Under the pieces are notes generated by a model. The model was not told the origin of the DNA and made no database searches. It saw nothing but the letters and a program-made list of their open reading frames with translations. This document shows, piece after piece, positions 6,927-14,023 of a stretch of DNA of 41,681 nucleotides. A program made the translations under genes and the position numbers. How positions within the stretch are numbered: the stretch's first letter is position 1; every line of letters begins with the position of its first letter. This DNA comes from CAYFQB01 sp964345225 (GTDB lineage Bacteria > Nitrospirota > Thermodesulfovibrionia > Thermodesulfovibrionales > UBA6898): the NCBI GenBank assembly GCA_964345225.1, contig CAYFQB010000044.1, positions 1 to 41,681 on the forward strand. The letters are read 5' to 3'.

Positions 6927-7748
6927 TTAGGAATATTCTGATAGAATTGAAAAGACTGCTGCATTCCATCCTTCCGGCCCAATTCCATCTGCCTTTATAA
7001 TTTTAGGAATTATTATTTGTGGATCATATTCGCCATCAGGTTTTTTTACTATTATTGCCTGGTTGACCTTTTTCAGCATCGGGATGTCATTTGTGCTGTT
7101 TCCAAGTGCCAAGGTCAAAATATCCCCGAATTTCCTTTTATATAGTTCAATCAAAATCTCTACTGCTTTTCCCTTATCGCTTCTGCCCAGGATATGAAAA
7201 AATCTGCTCCGGGTAAAATTGAGTCCTTTTGATTTAATTGAAGCAAGAAGGGCATTGAGATTTTGTTCGTCACCGTTAAATATGAACGGTTCGTCAAAGT
7301 CTCTCTCCTTAGCCATCACTGCTTCTTCGATACTCAGACCAGCAATATGAGCAACTTCTTTTTCAGACATATCTCCAAATCCCCTGACATCAAAACCTTC
7401 TTTCCTTAACGATTTGATGGCCTTTCTTAGTTCAGAATAGCTTACACTTAGGGTAATAACATAATAGTCTTTTTCCTCGTTAAATTTGAGAGTAGTGTCC
7501 TGAAATTTGAATGTAAGAAAGTCTTTTGGAATAAAAATACCTCCGCCATTTTCAGATATAAAAGGATAATTATTATCAAGCTTCTTTCTGTAATACTCGA
7601 TTTCCTTTCTTGATTTACTTGAACAGATGACTAGGGGAATCTCTTTTTGTTTTAATAACTTAAGTGCAGGAAACGCCTGTTCAAAAGAATATGTTGAATA
7701 GTCGAGTAGTGTGCCGTCAAGGTCTGTAAAAATTATGATTTTTTTCAT
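6927..7748 (-). CDS. mpgP: HAD-family mannosyl/glucosyl-3-phosphoglycerate phosphatase
   Basis: The 273-residue protein starts MKKIIIFTDLDGTLLDYSTY with the HAD nucleophile and acid pair D9/D11, continues with the motif II serine region (LVICSSKSRKEIEYY) and SENGGGIF, and has motif IV in TLALGNSTNDIPMLKK. This is the HAD subfamily of mannosyl-3-phosphoglycerate phosphatase (MpgP/YedP). Family knowledge: MpgP-like enzymes also remove phosphate from glucosyl-3-phosphoglycerate. The GpgS-type glycosyltransferase divergent from the neighbouring kinase makes that the likely substrate here, so gpgP is the alternative name. It overlaps the glycerate kinase by 4 bp (ATGA), which implies a coupled operon. 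Confidence 0.82.
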   Translation of the reverse strand: MKKIIIFTDLDGTLLDYSTYSFEQAFPALKLLKQKEIPLVICSSKSRKEIEYYRKKLDNNYPFISENGGGIFIPKDFLTFKFQDTTLKFNEEKDYYVITLSVSYSELRKAIKSLRKEGFDVRGFGDMSEKEVAHIAGLSIEEAVMAKERDFDEPFIFNGDEQNLNALLASIKSKGLNFTRSRFFHILGRSDKGKAVEILIELYKRKFGDILTLALGNSTNDIPMLKKVNQAIIVKKPDGEYDPQIIIPKIIKADGIGPEGWNAAVFSILSEYS

Positions 7749-9097
7749 TCGATTATTACTATATGAAGGTCCATTACATTTGTTCCAGTTGCTCCTGTAA
7801 TGAAGAGACTGTCGATCTTCTTAAAGAAGTTATAGGAATCATTGTTCCTTAAATATTCTTCAGGGTCAAGGCCAGAAGCTTTTGCTTTTGAAGCAGTAAG
7901 TCCATCTGAAAAGGCTCCTGCTGCATCTGTTGGGCCATCTGTTCCATCTGTACCTGCTGAAAGGAATGATATCCCTTCAATACCTTCTATCTCTATAGCA
8001 AAGGACAGGGAAAGTTCCATATTTCTTCCACCAAGACCATTGCCCTGTACAGTGACGGTTGTCTCTCCTCCTGAGACTAAACAGAGTGGACCTTTGAAAT
8101 TATTTTTTTTCTTTAACTTCTTCACTTTTTCAGCAAGCCATTTTCCGACTTCTCTGGCTTCACCGGTAATCTGCACGGAAATAATTTCTGCAGAAAATCC
8201 GATTTCTTCAGCTTTAGATTTTGCAGCTTCAATAGCTTTTCTATTACTGCACAGGATTATGTTTTCAACCTTCTCAAATACAGGATTGTCTGCTTTTGGG
8301 GTTTCAGGAAGGAGGGCGTTTACACCTTTATTCAGCACGTCGATTATAGGATGTGGAGTTTTATTCAACACATTATATTTTCTAAGTACCTTTACAGCAT
8401 CCTGATATGTCGTTGTATCAGGAGATGTGGGGCCAGATGCAATGACGTCCAGTCTGTCACCAATTACATCCGAGAGTATTAAAGATATTATTTTTGCAGG
8501 GTAGATAGTTTCTGCAAGTCTGCCTCCTTTAACCCTTGATATGTGTTTTCTGACCGTATTGATTTCATATATATCTGCACCTGCATTAAGCAGCAGCCGG
8601 GTGATACTCTGTTTTTCGTCTATTGAAATGCCTCTGTAGGGAGCGACTAGAAGGCTGGAGCCGCCTCCGGATATCAGACAGACTGTTAGGGTATTTTCGC
8701 CTGTATCTTTTAAGAGTTTTAATATTTCCTCAGTGCCTTTCAATCCGTTTTCATCAGGGACAGGGTGTCCGGCTTCATAAATATCCATTTTTTTAAGTTT
8801 ATCTTTACCGGAATGACCATATTTTGTAATCAAAATCCCTGCATCAATCAAATCCAGCATATAATCTTCCATTGCTTTTGCCATGGGGTATGATGCCTTG
8901 CCAAAGCCTATAACCATGAGTCTGTTAAAATCGCCATTTTGATACAGAGAGCGAATTCTTTCTGAATGAAGTTTTACCGACTTATAAGGGTCGACAGCTT
9001 TTAAAGATGCGTAAAATATTTCATGTGCAGATTTTCTGTTATTTAAATATCCCATATAAAACATTATACTAGACGATACTGATTTTTTCTTGACCAC
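7745..9097 (-). CDS. Glycerate 2-kinase, MOFRL/GckA type
   Basis: The full open frame gives 450 residues. It has the family signatures SGGGSSLLVAPYRGIS, SDVIGDRLDVIASGPTSPD, a C-terminal MOFRL domain with SGGETTVTVQGNGLGGRN, and SAGTDGTDGPTDAAGAF. Enzymes of this class phosphorylate D-glycerate with ATP to 2-phosphoglycerate. The open frame begins at a GTG (9095-9097), but Met12 (MFYMGY) or Met15 are likely starts: the first residues are weakly conserved and the region overlaps a strong opposing promoter at 9090-9118. Together with the phosphatase and GpgS it suggests glycerate is salvaged from, or fed into, glucosylglycerate metabolism. That link is an inference from position. Confidence 0.85.
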   Translation of the reverse strand: MVKKKSVSSSIMFYMGYLNNRKSAHEIFYASLKAVDPYKSVKLHSERIRSLYQNGDFNRLMVIGFGKASYPMAKAMEDYMLDLIDAGILITKYGHSGKDKLKKMDIYEAGHPVPDENGLKGTEEILKLLKDTGENTLTVCLISGGGSSLLVAPYRGISIDEKQSITRLLLNAGADIYEINTVRKHISRVKGGRLAETIYPAKIISLILSDVIGDRLDVIASGPTSPDTTTYQDAVKVLRKYNVLNKTPHPIIDVLNKGVNALLPETPKADNPVFEKVENIILCSNRKAIEAAKSKAEEIGFSAEIISVQITGEAREVGKWLAEKVKKLKKKNNFKGPLCLVSGGETTVTVQGNGLGGRNMELSLSFAIEIEGIEGISFLSAGTDGTDGPTDAAGAFSDGLTASKAKASGLDPEEYLRNNDSYNFFKKIDSLFITGATGTNVMDLHIVIIE

Positions 9098-9118
9098 CTG
9101 AATTTTAGCCTATATAAT
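9090..9118 (+). promoter_or_regulatory. Sigma70-type promoter of gpgS
   Basis: TTGACC (9090-9095) and TATAAT (9113-9118) are separated by exactly 17 bp, with the predicted start near 9125 and the gpgS ATG at 9177. It overlaps the first codons of the longest glycerate kinase frame, so the two units are tightly divergent. Confidence 0.75.
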
Positions 9119-9176
9119 GAATTTGAACAGATAGATATATATTTCACCTTCCCAGTGACGCATACAGGGGGTTAAA

Positions 9177-10385
9177 ATGGCAGACTTTTTTCAGACAGGT
9201 GTAGTGGCTACCTTTCACAAGCTCGGAAAGACAAGTATTGAAAAGATAGAGTCAGAATTAACCTGGTATTCGCAGGAAAGGCCAATAGTACTTGTTTTGC
9301 CTTCACTTTATAGCGAACTCGAAGGGGATGCCTTAAAAGGGATTGTACGGGAACTGAAGGAAGTTAAGTATATCGACGAGATTGTGGTTACACTCGGACC
9401 TACTACAGAGGAAGAATTCATACGAGCTAAAGAATTTTTCTCCGTTCTTCCCCAGAAAACGAAGTTAATATGGAATACAGGGCCCAGAATAAGCGAGATA
9501 TACAGAGCTATTGAAGCTACAGAGCTTCCTACTGGAGAGCAAGGAAAGGGAAAGGCTGCATGGATATCATACGGTTATATCCTGTCTCAATTGAAATTCC
9601 ATGCTATTGTCCTTCATGATTGCGATATTCTTACTTACAGCAGAGAAATGCTTGCAAGGTTGTGCTATCCTATTGTAAATCCAAACCTCGATTATCATTT
9701 TTGTAAAGGATATTACAGCAGGGTAACAAACAAAATGCACGGCAGGGTGACAAGACTTCTTGTAACGCCACTTATAAGGGCAATACAGATAATTATTGGC
9801 TATCATCCTCTCCTTATATTTTTTGACAGCTTTAGATATCCGCTTGCAGGTGAATTCGCAATGGATGTTGATCTGGCACGTGTGAACAGGATTCCCGGTG
9901 ACTGGGGTCTTGAAGTTGGCATGCTTGCTGAGGTTTATAGAAATACAGCTCTGAGGAGGGTTTGTCAGGTTGATATAGCAGAAAATTATGAACATAAACA
10001 TCAGGAACTGTCTCCTGAAGATGCTTCGAAAGGTCTTCACAAGATGTGCGTTGATATCTCTAAGTCCATATTCAGAACACTGGCTTCAGAAGGTATAGTT
10101 TTCAATGAAGGATTATTCAAAACGCTGGTTGCAACTTATGTAAGTACAGCGCAGGATTTGCTGAAAAGATACGAGGATGATGCAGCAATAAACGGTCTTT
10201 TTTTTGACAGGCACGATGAAAGTCTGGCTGTAGAGACATTTACGAACGGAATAAAAAAAGCTGCAGAAATAATTATGGAAGACCCTCTCGGAGTACCTTT
10301 GATTTCGAGTTGGGACCGGGTGACGTCAGCCATTCCTGATATTCTTGTTAAAATAAAAAATGCTGTTGAAGAAGACAATGCGTGA
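9177..10385 (+). CDS. gpgS: GT81 glucosyl-3-phosphoglycerate synthase
   Basis: The 402-residue GT-A enzyme should transfer glucose from an NDP-glucose to 3-phosphoglycerate, the first step of glucosylglycerate synthesis. It has GKGKA at residues 123-127, a metal-binding DCD (148-150), GYYSRVTNKMHGRVTRLLVTPLI and then SFRYPLAGEFAMDVDLAR and GDWGLEVGMLAEVY. These align in order with the GKGEA, DSD, FYRRP..GGRVTELVARPLL and PLSGEYA..YGVEIGLL segments of mycobacterial GpgS. It is longer than that enzyme by about 75 C-terminal residues. The ATG is preceded by AGGGGG. The divergent phosphatase and kinase complete the pathway. A mannosyl donor is possible but less likely. Confidence 0.82.
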   Translation: MADFFQTGVVATFHKLGKTSIEKIESELTWYSQERPIVLVLPSLYSELEGDALKGIVRELKEVKYIDEIVVTLGPTTEEEFIRAKEFFSVLPQKTKLIWNTGPRISEIYRAIEATELPTGEQGKGKAAWISYGYILSQLKFHAIVLHDCDILTYSREMLARLCYPIVNPNLDYHFCKGYYSRVTNKMHGRVTRLLVTPLIRAIQIIIGYHPLLIFFDSFRYPLAGEFAMDVDLARVNRIPGDWGLEVGMLAEVYRNTALRRVCQVDIAENYEHKHQELSPEDASKGLHKMCVDISKSIFRTLASEGIVFNEGLFKTLVATYVSTAQDLLKRYEDDAAINGLFFDRHDESLAVETFTNGIKKAAEIIMEDPLGVPLISSWDRVTSAIPDILVKIKNAVEEDNA

Positions 10386-10463
10386 TAATGTAATAGAAAA
10401 AATAAATGGATTACTTAACTGAAATTGTATGATTTTTTTTTATAATTGGTTTGTAAAAATTAA

Positions 10464-10492
10464 TTGAAAGTTTTATGGTTAAAGAGGATAAT
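10464..10492 (+). promoter_or_regulatory. Promoter of the small lysine-rich protein gene
   Basis: TTGAAA (10464-10469), 17 bp, then GATAAT (10487-10492). Transcription would start near 10499 and produce a leader of about 115 nt that carries the hairpin repeat at 10507-10552. Confidence 0.55.
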
Positions 10493-10506
10493 AAAATTAA
10501 TAAGTT

Positions 10507-10552
10507 TTTACCCCGATTAGAAATTATTGATATTTTCTTCTGACGGGGTTTA
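10507..10552 (+). repeat. Short copy (46 bp) of the ACCCCGTTAGAA hairpin repeat family
   Basis: It matches the right part of the long copy at 29503-29648 at 39 of 46 positions without gaps. It forms an imperfect stem between ACCCCG..TTAGAA and TTCTGACGGGGT. By its position it would be transcribed in the leader of the gene at 10614, so it may act on that messenger as a hairpin. Confidence 0.7.
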
Positions 10553-10613
10553 CTAATTTTTTAAAAATTATAAGTGTTTTTTTGAAATTTCATCTTAAAA
10601 AGGAGGAAAGTGA

Positions 10614-10979
10614 ATGAATTTCTGGGAAAAGGTTCAGAAGGATTTAAAGAAGGGATTTAAAGAGGGTGTTGAAGTAGTTAAAGAGGGTGCTACTTTTGTG
10701 AGAGAGAGGGCTGAAGAACTTACTGTAGAGGGCAAAAAACGTTACAGGATATATGAACTTAAGTCAAAGGTTCAGAAGGAAGTCGCAGAACTTGGCGGAA
10801 GGGTTTATGACCTGAGTGCAAGGGTAAAGAACCCCATGCCTGACAGTAAAGTGAAGACAATTATAACAAGAATCAAAAATCTCGAGACACAGATAAAGAA
10901 ACTAGAAGGAAAGCCTAAAGTAAAGGCTAAATCCAAAAGAAAGTCTGTAAAACGTACCACTAAGGCAAAGGCTAAATAA
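10614..10979 (+). CDS. Small helical protein with lysine-rich tail
   Basis: The 121-residue protein has an excellent Shine-Dalgarno (AGGAGG at 10601-10606, seven bases before ATG). The first half is amphipathic helix (MNFWEKVQKDLKKGFKEGVE...), the middle a coiled-coil-like segment (RIYELKSKVQKEVAELGGRVYDLSARV, then IITRIKNLETQIKKLEGK), and the tail is almost purely Lys/Arg/Ala/Thr (KVKAKSKRKSVKRTTKAKAK). The tail recalls histone-H1-like or phasin-like basic C-termini, so nucleic-acid or polyanion binding is possible. I do not recognise the family. The strong ribosome site and own promoter suggest high expression. Confidence 0.72.
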   Translation: MNFWEKVQKDLKKGFKEGVEVVKEGATFVRERAEELTVEGKKRYRIYELKSKVQKEVAELGGRVYDLSARVKNPMPDSKVKTIITRIKNLETQIKKLEGKPKVKAKSKRKSVKRTTKAKAK

Positions 10980-11026
10980 ATCAATTTCAAATTAGACCCT
11001 GTTATAAAAAATAAAAAGAATTTCTA

Positions 11027-11056
11027 ACGGATTATAGTCATTGTGCTGTAATCTGT
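11027..11056 (+). terminator. Weak hairpin after the lysine-rich protein gene
   Basis: ACGGATTA (11027-11034) pairs with TAATCTGT (11049-11056), including one G-T pair, around a 14-nt loop, followed by TTAAGG. It is the only stem-loop in the gap 10980-11163 that could end the transcript. The short T run makes this weak. Confidence 0.3.
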
Positions 11057-11163
11057 TTAAGGTTCTCCGAATCTGAAAAGATAAAATCTGGACAGATAAG
11101 AATTCCGAATATACTCAGAATAAATTAGTAGAAATAAGTAGAGATAAACAGAATCCTGTAGCC

Positions 11164-11616
11164 TCACTGGGTCCACAGATAGTCTTTGTGGATCCAGCCA
11201 ATATTGTCCCATTCGTCTTTTAATTTTACCCATGCACCCTTTCTTTCGAGAATCCTGAAAGAGTAATATTGTGTTACAGGACTTACGGGACTTTTGGAGT
11301 AATTCGTGCCGGGACCTGTTCTTACATTAACTTCATCTGCCTTTACAGCAGCACAATTATATTTATCAGTAACGAGTTTCTTATGTATCCAATTAACATC
11401 TCCATCGATATCTTTTACAGCATACCACTCACCTGATGTAGATGTGCCAACCTTTAGAAATGGCATATATTTAAAAATTTCCCATACTATTTCGTAACTT
11501 GTTCCTGGTCCGGATCTTAAGTTTGCTTTAGGCACATCAATACATAAGGCATTTACATTGGTTGCAACAATAATGACAGATAATAACATGCATGATATAG
11601 TGATTGCTTTTTTCAT
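11164..11616 (-). CDS. Secreted protein with two bacterial SH3 domains
   Basis: The protein has 150 residues. A signal peptide (MKKAITISCMLLSVIIVATNVNA) is followed by two SH3b domains. The first starts CIDVPKANLRSGPGTSYEIVW and includes NWIHKKLV. The second starts KADEVNVRTGPGTNYSK and ends with GWIHKDYLW. Both carry the (N)(L/V)RxGPGTxY signature of SH3_3 domains, which typically bind cell-wall peptides. It should act in the periplasm. The start has AGGGGGG upstream and a near-consensus promoter (11677-11704), so it is a single-gene unit. Confidence 0.88.
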   Translation of the reverse strand: MKKAITISCMLLSVIIVATNVNALCIDVPKANLRSGPGTSYEIVWEIFKYMPFLKVGTSTSGEWYAVKDIDGDVNWIHKKLVTDKYNCAAVKADEVNVRTGPGTNYSKSPVSPVTQYYSFRILERKGAWVKLKDEWDNIGWIHKDYLWTQ

Positions 11617-11676
11617 GGTTGCCCCCCTTTAGTTATTATTGTTGTAACTTCAATTTTATAATTTCTTAATTAACTA

Positions 11677-11704
11677 ATTATACAGCTTTAAATAATAATG
11701 TCAA
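11677..11704 (-). promoter_or_regulatory. Near-consensus sigma70 promoter of the SH3 protein gene
   Basis: On the minus strand TTGACA (plus 11699-11704) is followed after 16 bp by TATAAT (plus 11677-11682). Both hexamers are perfect matches to consensus, in a gap that otherwise holds only AT-rich DNA. The leader to the ATG at 11616 would be about 55 nt. Confidence 0.78.
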
Positions 11705-11787
11705 ATTATAAAATCAATCTGCAAGAAATATTAACGGATTTCAGGCTTTTTAAAATTGTTTTTACCAGGGCTCAATAATATGAAGCT

Positions 11788-11937
11788 CCGCAAGCTTACG
11801 CATGCGGTATCTCTTGTTTCTTCGATCTGCCGAAGCATAAGAGAAAGCCTAGCATTCATCCACGGGTTTATGCCTGCCTGCTCGCCTCGATTCGGCGAAG
11901 CGGCATGGCTCGCCTATGGTCTTCTGCGAAGATGAAT
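11788..11937. other. GC-richer island of nested hairpins, non-coding
   Basis: Within the 457-bp gap 11617-12073 this 150-bp stretch is clearly richer in G+C than its surroundings. It holds stems CCGCA/TGCGG (11788-11792, 11803-11807) and TCTCTT/AAGAGA (11810-11815, 11839-11844) enclosing CTTCG/CGAAG. A long-range pair ATTCATC/GATGAAT (11854-11860, 11931-11937) encloses ATGCC/GGCAT (11870-11874, 11902-11906), which encloses TCGCC/GGCGA (11882-11886, 11894-11898). The nesting suggests a folded RNA or an IS200/IS605- or REP-type mobile sequence. Neither is shown. It lies upstream of the M23 promoter. Confidence 0.45.
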
Positions 11938-12012
11938 AAATTAATTTATGAAGAGAAAAAAATTTGTTTTGCAGGAAAGACAGTTCCATATGAGTGGAAT
12001 ATTGTCGAAAGG

Positions 12013-12041
12013 TTGACTCTAAATAGAGTAACTTATAGAAT
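12013..12041 (+). promoter_or_regulatory. Promoter of the M23 peptidase gene
   Basis: TTGACT (12013-12018), 17 bp, TAGAAT (12036-12041), with a small inverted repeat ACTCT/AGAGT overlapping the -35 and spacer. The leader to ATG 12074 would be about 26 nt. Confidence 0.6.
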
Positions 12042-12073
12042 ATACATAATTATAGAAAGGGTATTTGGGGTAG

Positions 12074-13309
12074 ATGAAGAAAATATTTACAGTTACAATT
12101 TTACTGTTAATAGCATTTTTAATAACTATAATATCAAATTCTAAATTTATTAATAGAAAAGAAAATGTTAGTACTGAAGAGACTCAAGAATATCGTGAAA
12201 TAAAAGGGAGTATCAAGAAAGGAGAAACACTTTTTGATATTTTTAAAAGGTACGGTATTAGCATCACTGAACTTTTCAGCTTAAAAGAGGCATCTGCAGA
12301 TGTTCATAAATTAAGATACTTATATCCAGGCCGCCCATACAGGATAGTATTAAACAGTAATAACCAGATTGATTCCTTTGTATACTGGCTAAATGATGAT
12401 ACAATTTTAAATATTATTCGTACTGAATCAGGCTTTTACGCAAACAAGGTTGCGGTAGAATACGAAAAAAAGATAAAGCATATAAGAGGCATAATTAAGG
12501 ACAACCTCATCTCATCTATGGGGGATAGCAGAGAGAGTATTATGATAGCACATCAGCTTTCAGATATTTTCGCATGGGATATAGATTTCACGACTGATCT
12601 AAGAAATGGTGATGTATTTAAAATTGTTGTCGAAGAACTTTATCTGGATGGTAAATTCAGAAAATATGGTGATATACTCTCTACCGAGTTTAGAAATAAT
12701 GGTGAAGTTTATTACGCTTACAGATTTGAATACAATGAAAAGGCTGACTACTTTAATGCTGAAGGGAAATCGGTTAGAAAGGCCTTTCTTAAGGCACCAC
12801 TGAATTTTAGGCGTATAAGCTCTGGTTTTACTTCAAGACGTTTACACCCGATTTTAAAAATCTACAGGCCGCATCACGGGCTTGACTATGCAGCTCCAAG
12901 AGGAACACCTGTCTCTGTAGTTGGCGACGGAACTGTTGTTTTTGCAGGATACAAGGGAAGGTATGGTAAACTTGTATTAGTAAGACATCCAAACGGGTAT
13001 AGGACATATTACGGCCATCTATCGAGAATAGCAAAGAATATTAAAAAGGGTGCAAAAGTTGAACAGGGCCGTACTATTGGCTATGTAGGTGCAACAGGTC
13101 TTGCTACAGGGCCTCATCTACATTATGAGATGAGGTTAAATAATAAACCCATTAATCCTTTTAAAGTTAAAATACCCAGTGGAAAATCAATACCCAGGAC
13201 ATCAATGGCAGAGTTTAAAAAGTTCAAAAATAAAATGAATATAAGGCTTGCTTCAATTAAACCTCCTGTTTTTGCTTCCACTAAGGAAAAAAAAGATAAT
13301 AAGATTTAG
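12074..13309 (+). CDS. M23 family murein DD-endopeptidase (MepM-like)
   Basis: The 411-residue protein has an N-terminal membrane anchor (ILLLIAFLITIIS). A LysM/OapA-like region follows (KGSIKKGETLFDIFKRYGI), then a middle domain, and a C-terminal M23 domain from about residue 250. Zinc ligands are visible as H267/H268 and D271 in HHGLDYAAPRGTPV, and H348 and H350 in PHLHYEM. The additional catalytic-site histidine is H315 in YYGHLS. Such enzymes cut peptide cross-links in peptidoglycan from the inner membrane or periplasm during growth. The order of anchor, LysM-like part and M23 matches MepM/YebA. The last 60 residues are a basic tail. It is followed by a 42-bp gap before the DUF5752 gene. 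Confidence 0.9.
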   Translation: MKKIFTVTILLLIAFLITIISNSKFINRKENVSTEETQEYREIKGSIKKGETLFDIFKRYGISITELFSLKEASADVHKLRYLYPGRPYRIVLNSNNQIDSFVYWLNDDTILNIIRTESGFYANKVAVEYEKKIKHIRGIIKDNLISSMGDSRESIMIAHQLSDIFAWDIDFTTDLRNGDVFKIVVEELYLDGKFRKYGDILSTEFRNNGEVYYAYRFEYNEKADYFNAEGKSVRKAFLKAPLNFRRISSGFTSRRLHPILKIYRPHHGLDYAAPRGTPVSVVGDGTVVFAGYKGRYGKLVLVRHPNGYRTYYGHLSRIAKNIKKGAKVEQGRTIGYVGATGLATGPHLHYEMRLNNKPINPFKVKIPSGKSIPRTSMAEFKKFKNKMNIRLASIKPPVFASTKEKKDNKI

Positions 13310-13351
13310 AAGGATTCCTGAAAAAAAAGTACATCTCAATGAGGGAAGGCA

Positions 13352-14023
13352 ATGGCAAGAAGAACTAAAGCATTTGAATTCAAACAATGTGTAACCATTC
13401 TTAAATCGACGGGCAAGAAGGCTAAAAATCTGAAAGAATTAAGAGACTTGATATCCGTGATTAGTGATGATTCCATTTTTCATCATACATATCAGTATTT
13501 TTTAAAAGGACATGTACACGAATACACCAATGACTTTGCCCACTGGGTAGGTGAAAGTCTTGAGGAAAGAGTATTGGAAGAGCATCTTTCAAATATAGAC
13601 CCATACATTTACAAAAATATCAGTCAACTTAGGAAAGAACTGCTGAATGTAATAGACGATTATCTAAATAACTTTCCTCAACCAAGGGAAGCAATACATG
13701 GTGAAGAATTTTTTTTCAATGCACCAATAACCATTACATTCCCTATAGGCATTATGGCAAAGAACCTTGCAGAATTCTTAATAGCTGTTAAATACATTGA
13801 TTACGGTGCAATATATTATCACTTCTATGAGGCAAGGGTGCGCCTTGGTGGTGGCATAGATGATTTTTCACTTTGGGTTGAACAGGTTCTTAAGAAAAAG
13901 GAACTTGCCGATAAGATAAGGGCGATTGACCCTTTCATGCACAGCATAGACGGGATAAGGGAACATATAGTAGAGGTTGTTGAAGAGGAAGTAAGACAGG
14001 GGATGGAGGTAGTAAAAAAATGA
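13352..14023 (+). CDS. DUF5752-type protein, two internal repeats
   Basis: The 223-residue soluble protein is made of two related halves. AKNLKELRDLISVISDDSIF..HTYQYFL...NDFAHWV (from about residue 23) corresponds to AKNLAEFLIAVKYIDYGAIY..HFYEARV...DDFSLWV (from about residue 137). Each half ends with an (I)DPxx..I..LR or IREHI segment. I match it from memory to DUF5752, a family without known function that I recall next to trehalose-type glycosyltransferases. It overlaps treT by 4 bp (ATGA), so it is translationally coupled and probably helps or regulates TreT/OtsAB. No catalytic motif is apparent, although conserved His, Tyr, Asp and Trp recur in both halves. Confidence 0.68.
   Translation: MARRTKAFEFKQCVTILKSTGKKAKNLKELRDLISVISDDSIFHHTYQYFLKGHVHEYTNDFAHWVGESLEERVLEEHLSNIDPYIYKNISQLRKELLNVIDDYLNNFPQPREAIHGEEFFFNAPITITFPIGIMAKNLAEFLIAVKYIDYGAIYYHFYEARVRLGGGIDDFSLWVEQVLKKKELADKIRAIDPFMHSIDGIREHIVEVVEEEVRQGMEVVKK

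Noticed and set aside
7842..8405. 187-codon open frame opposite the glycerate kinase gene
   Set aside because: It is the antisense of a clearly conserved kinase; its Ser/Pro-rich composition is what reverse-strand reading produces.
9567..10040. 157-codon frame opposite gpgS
   Set aside because: It lies wholly within gpgS on the other strand, with no ribosome site and no recognisable domain.
11905..12144. 79-codon frame upstream of and overlapping the M23 gene
   Set aside because: It crosses the hairpin island, the M23 promoter and the M23 signal anchor in another frame and has no ribosome site.
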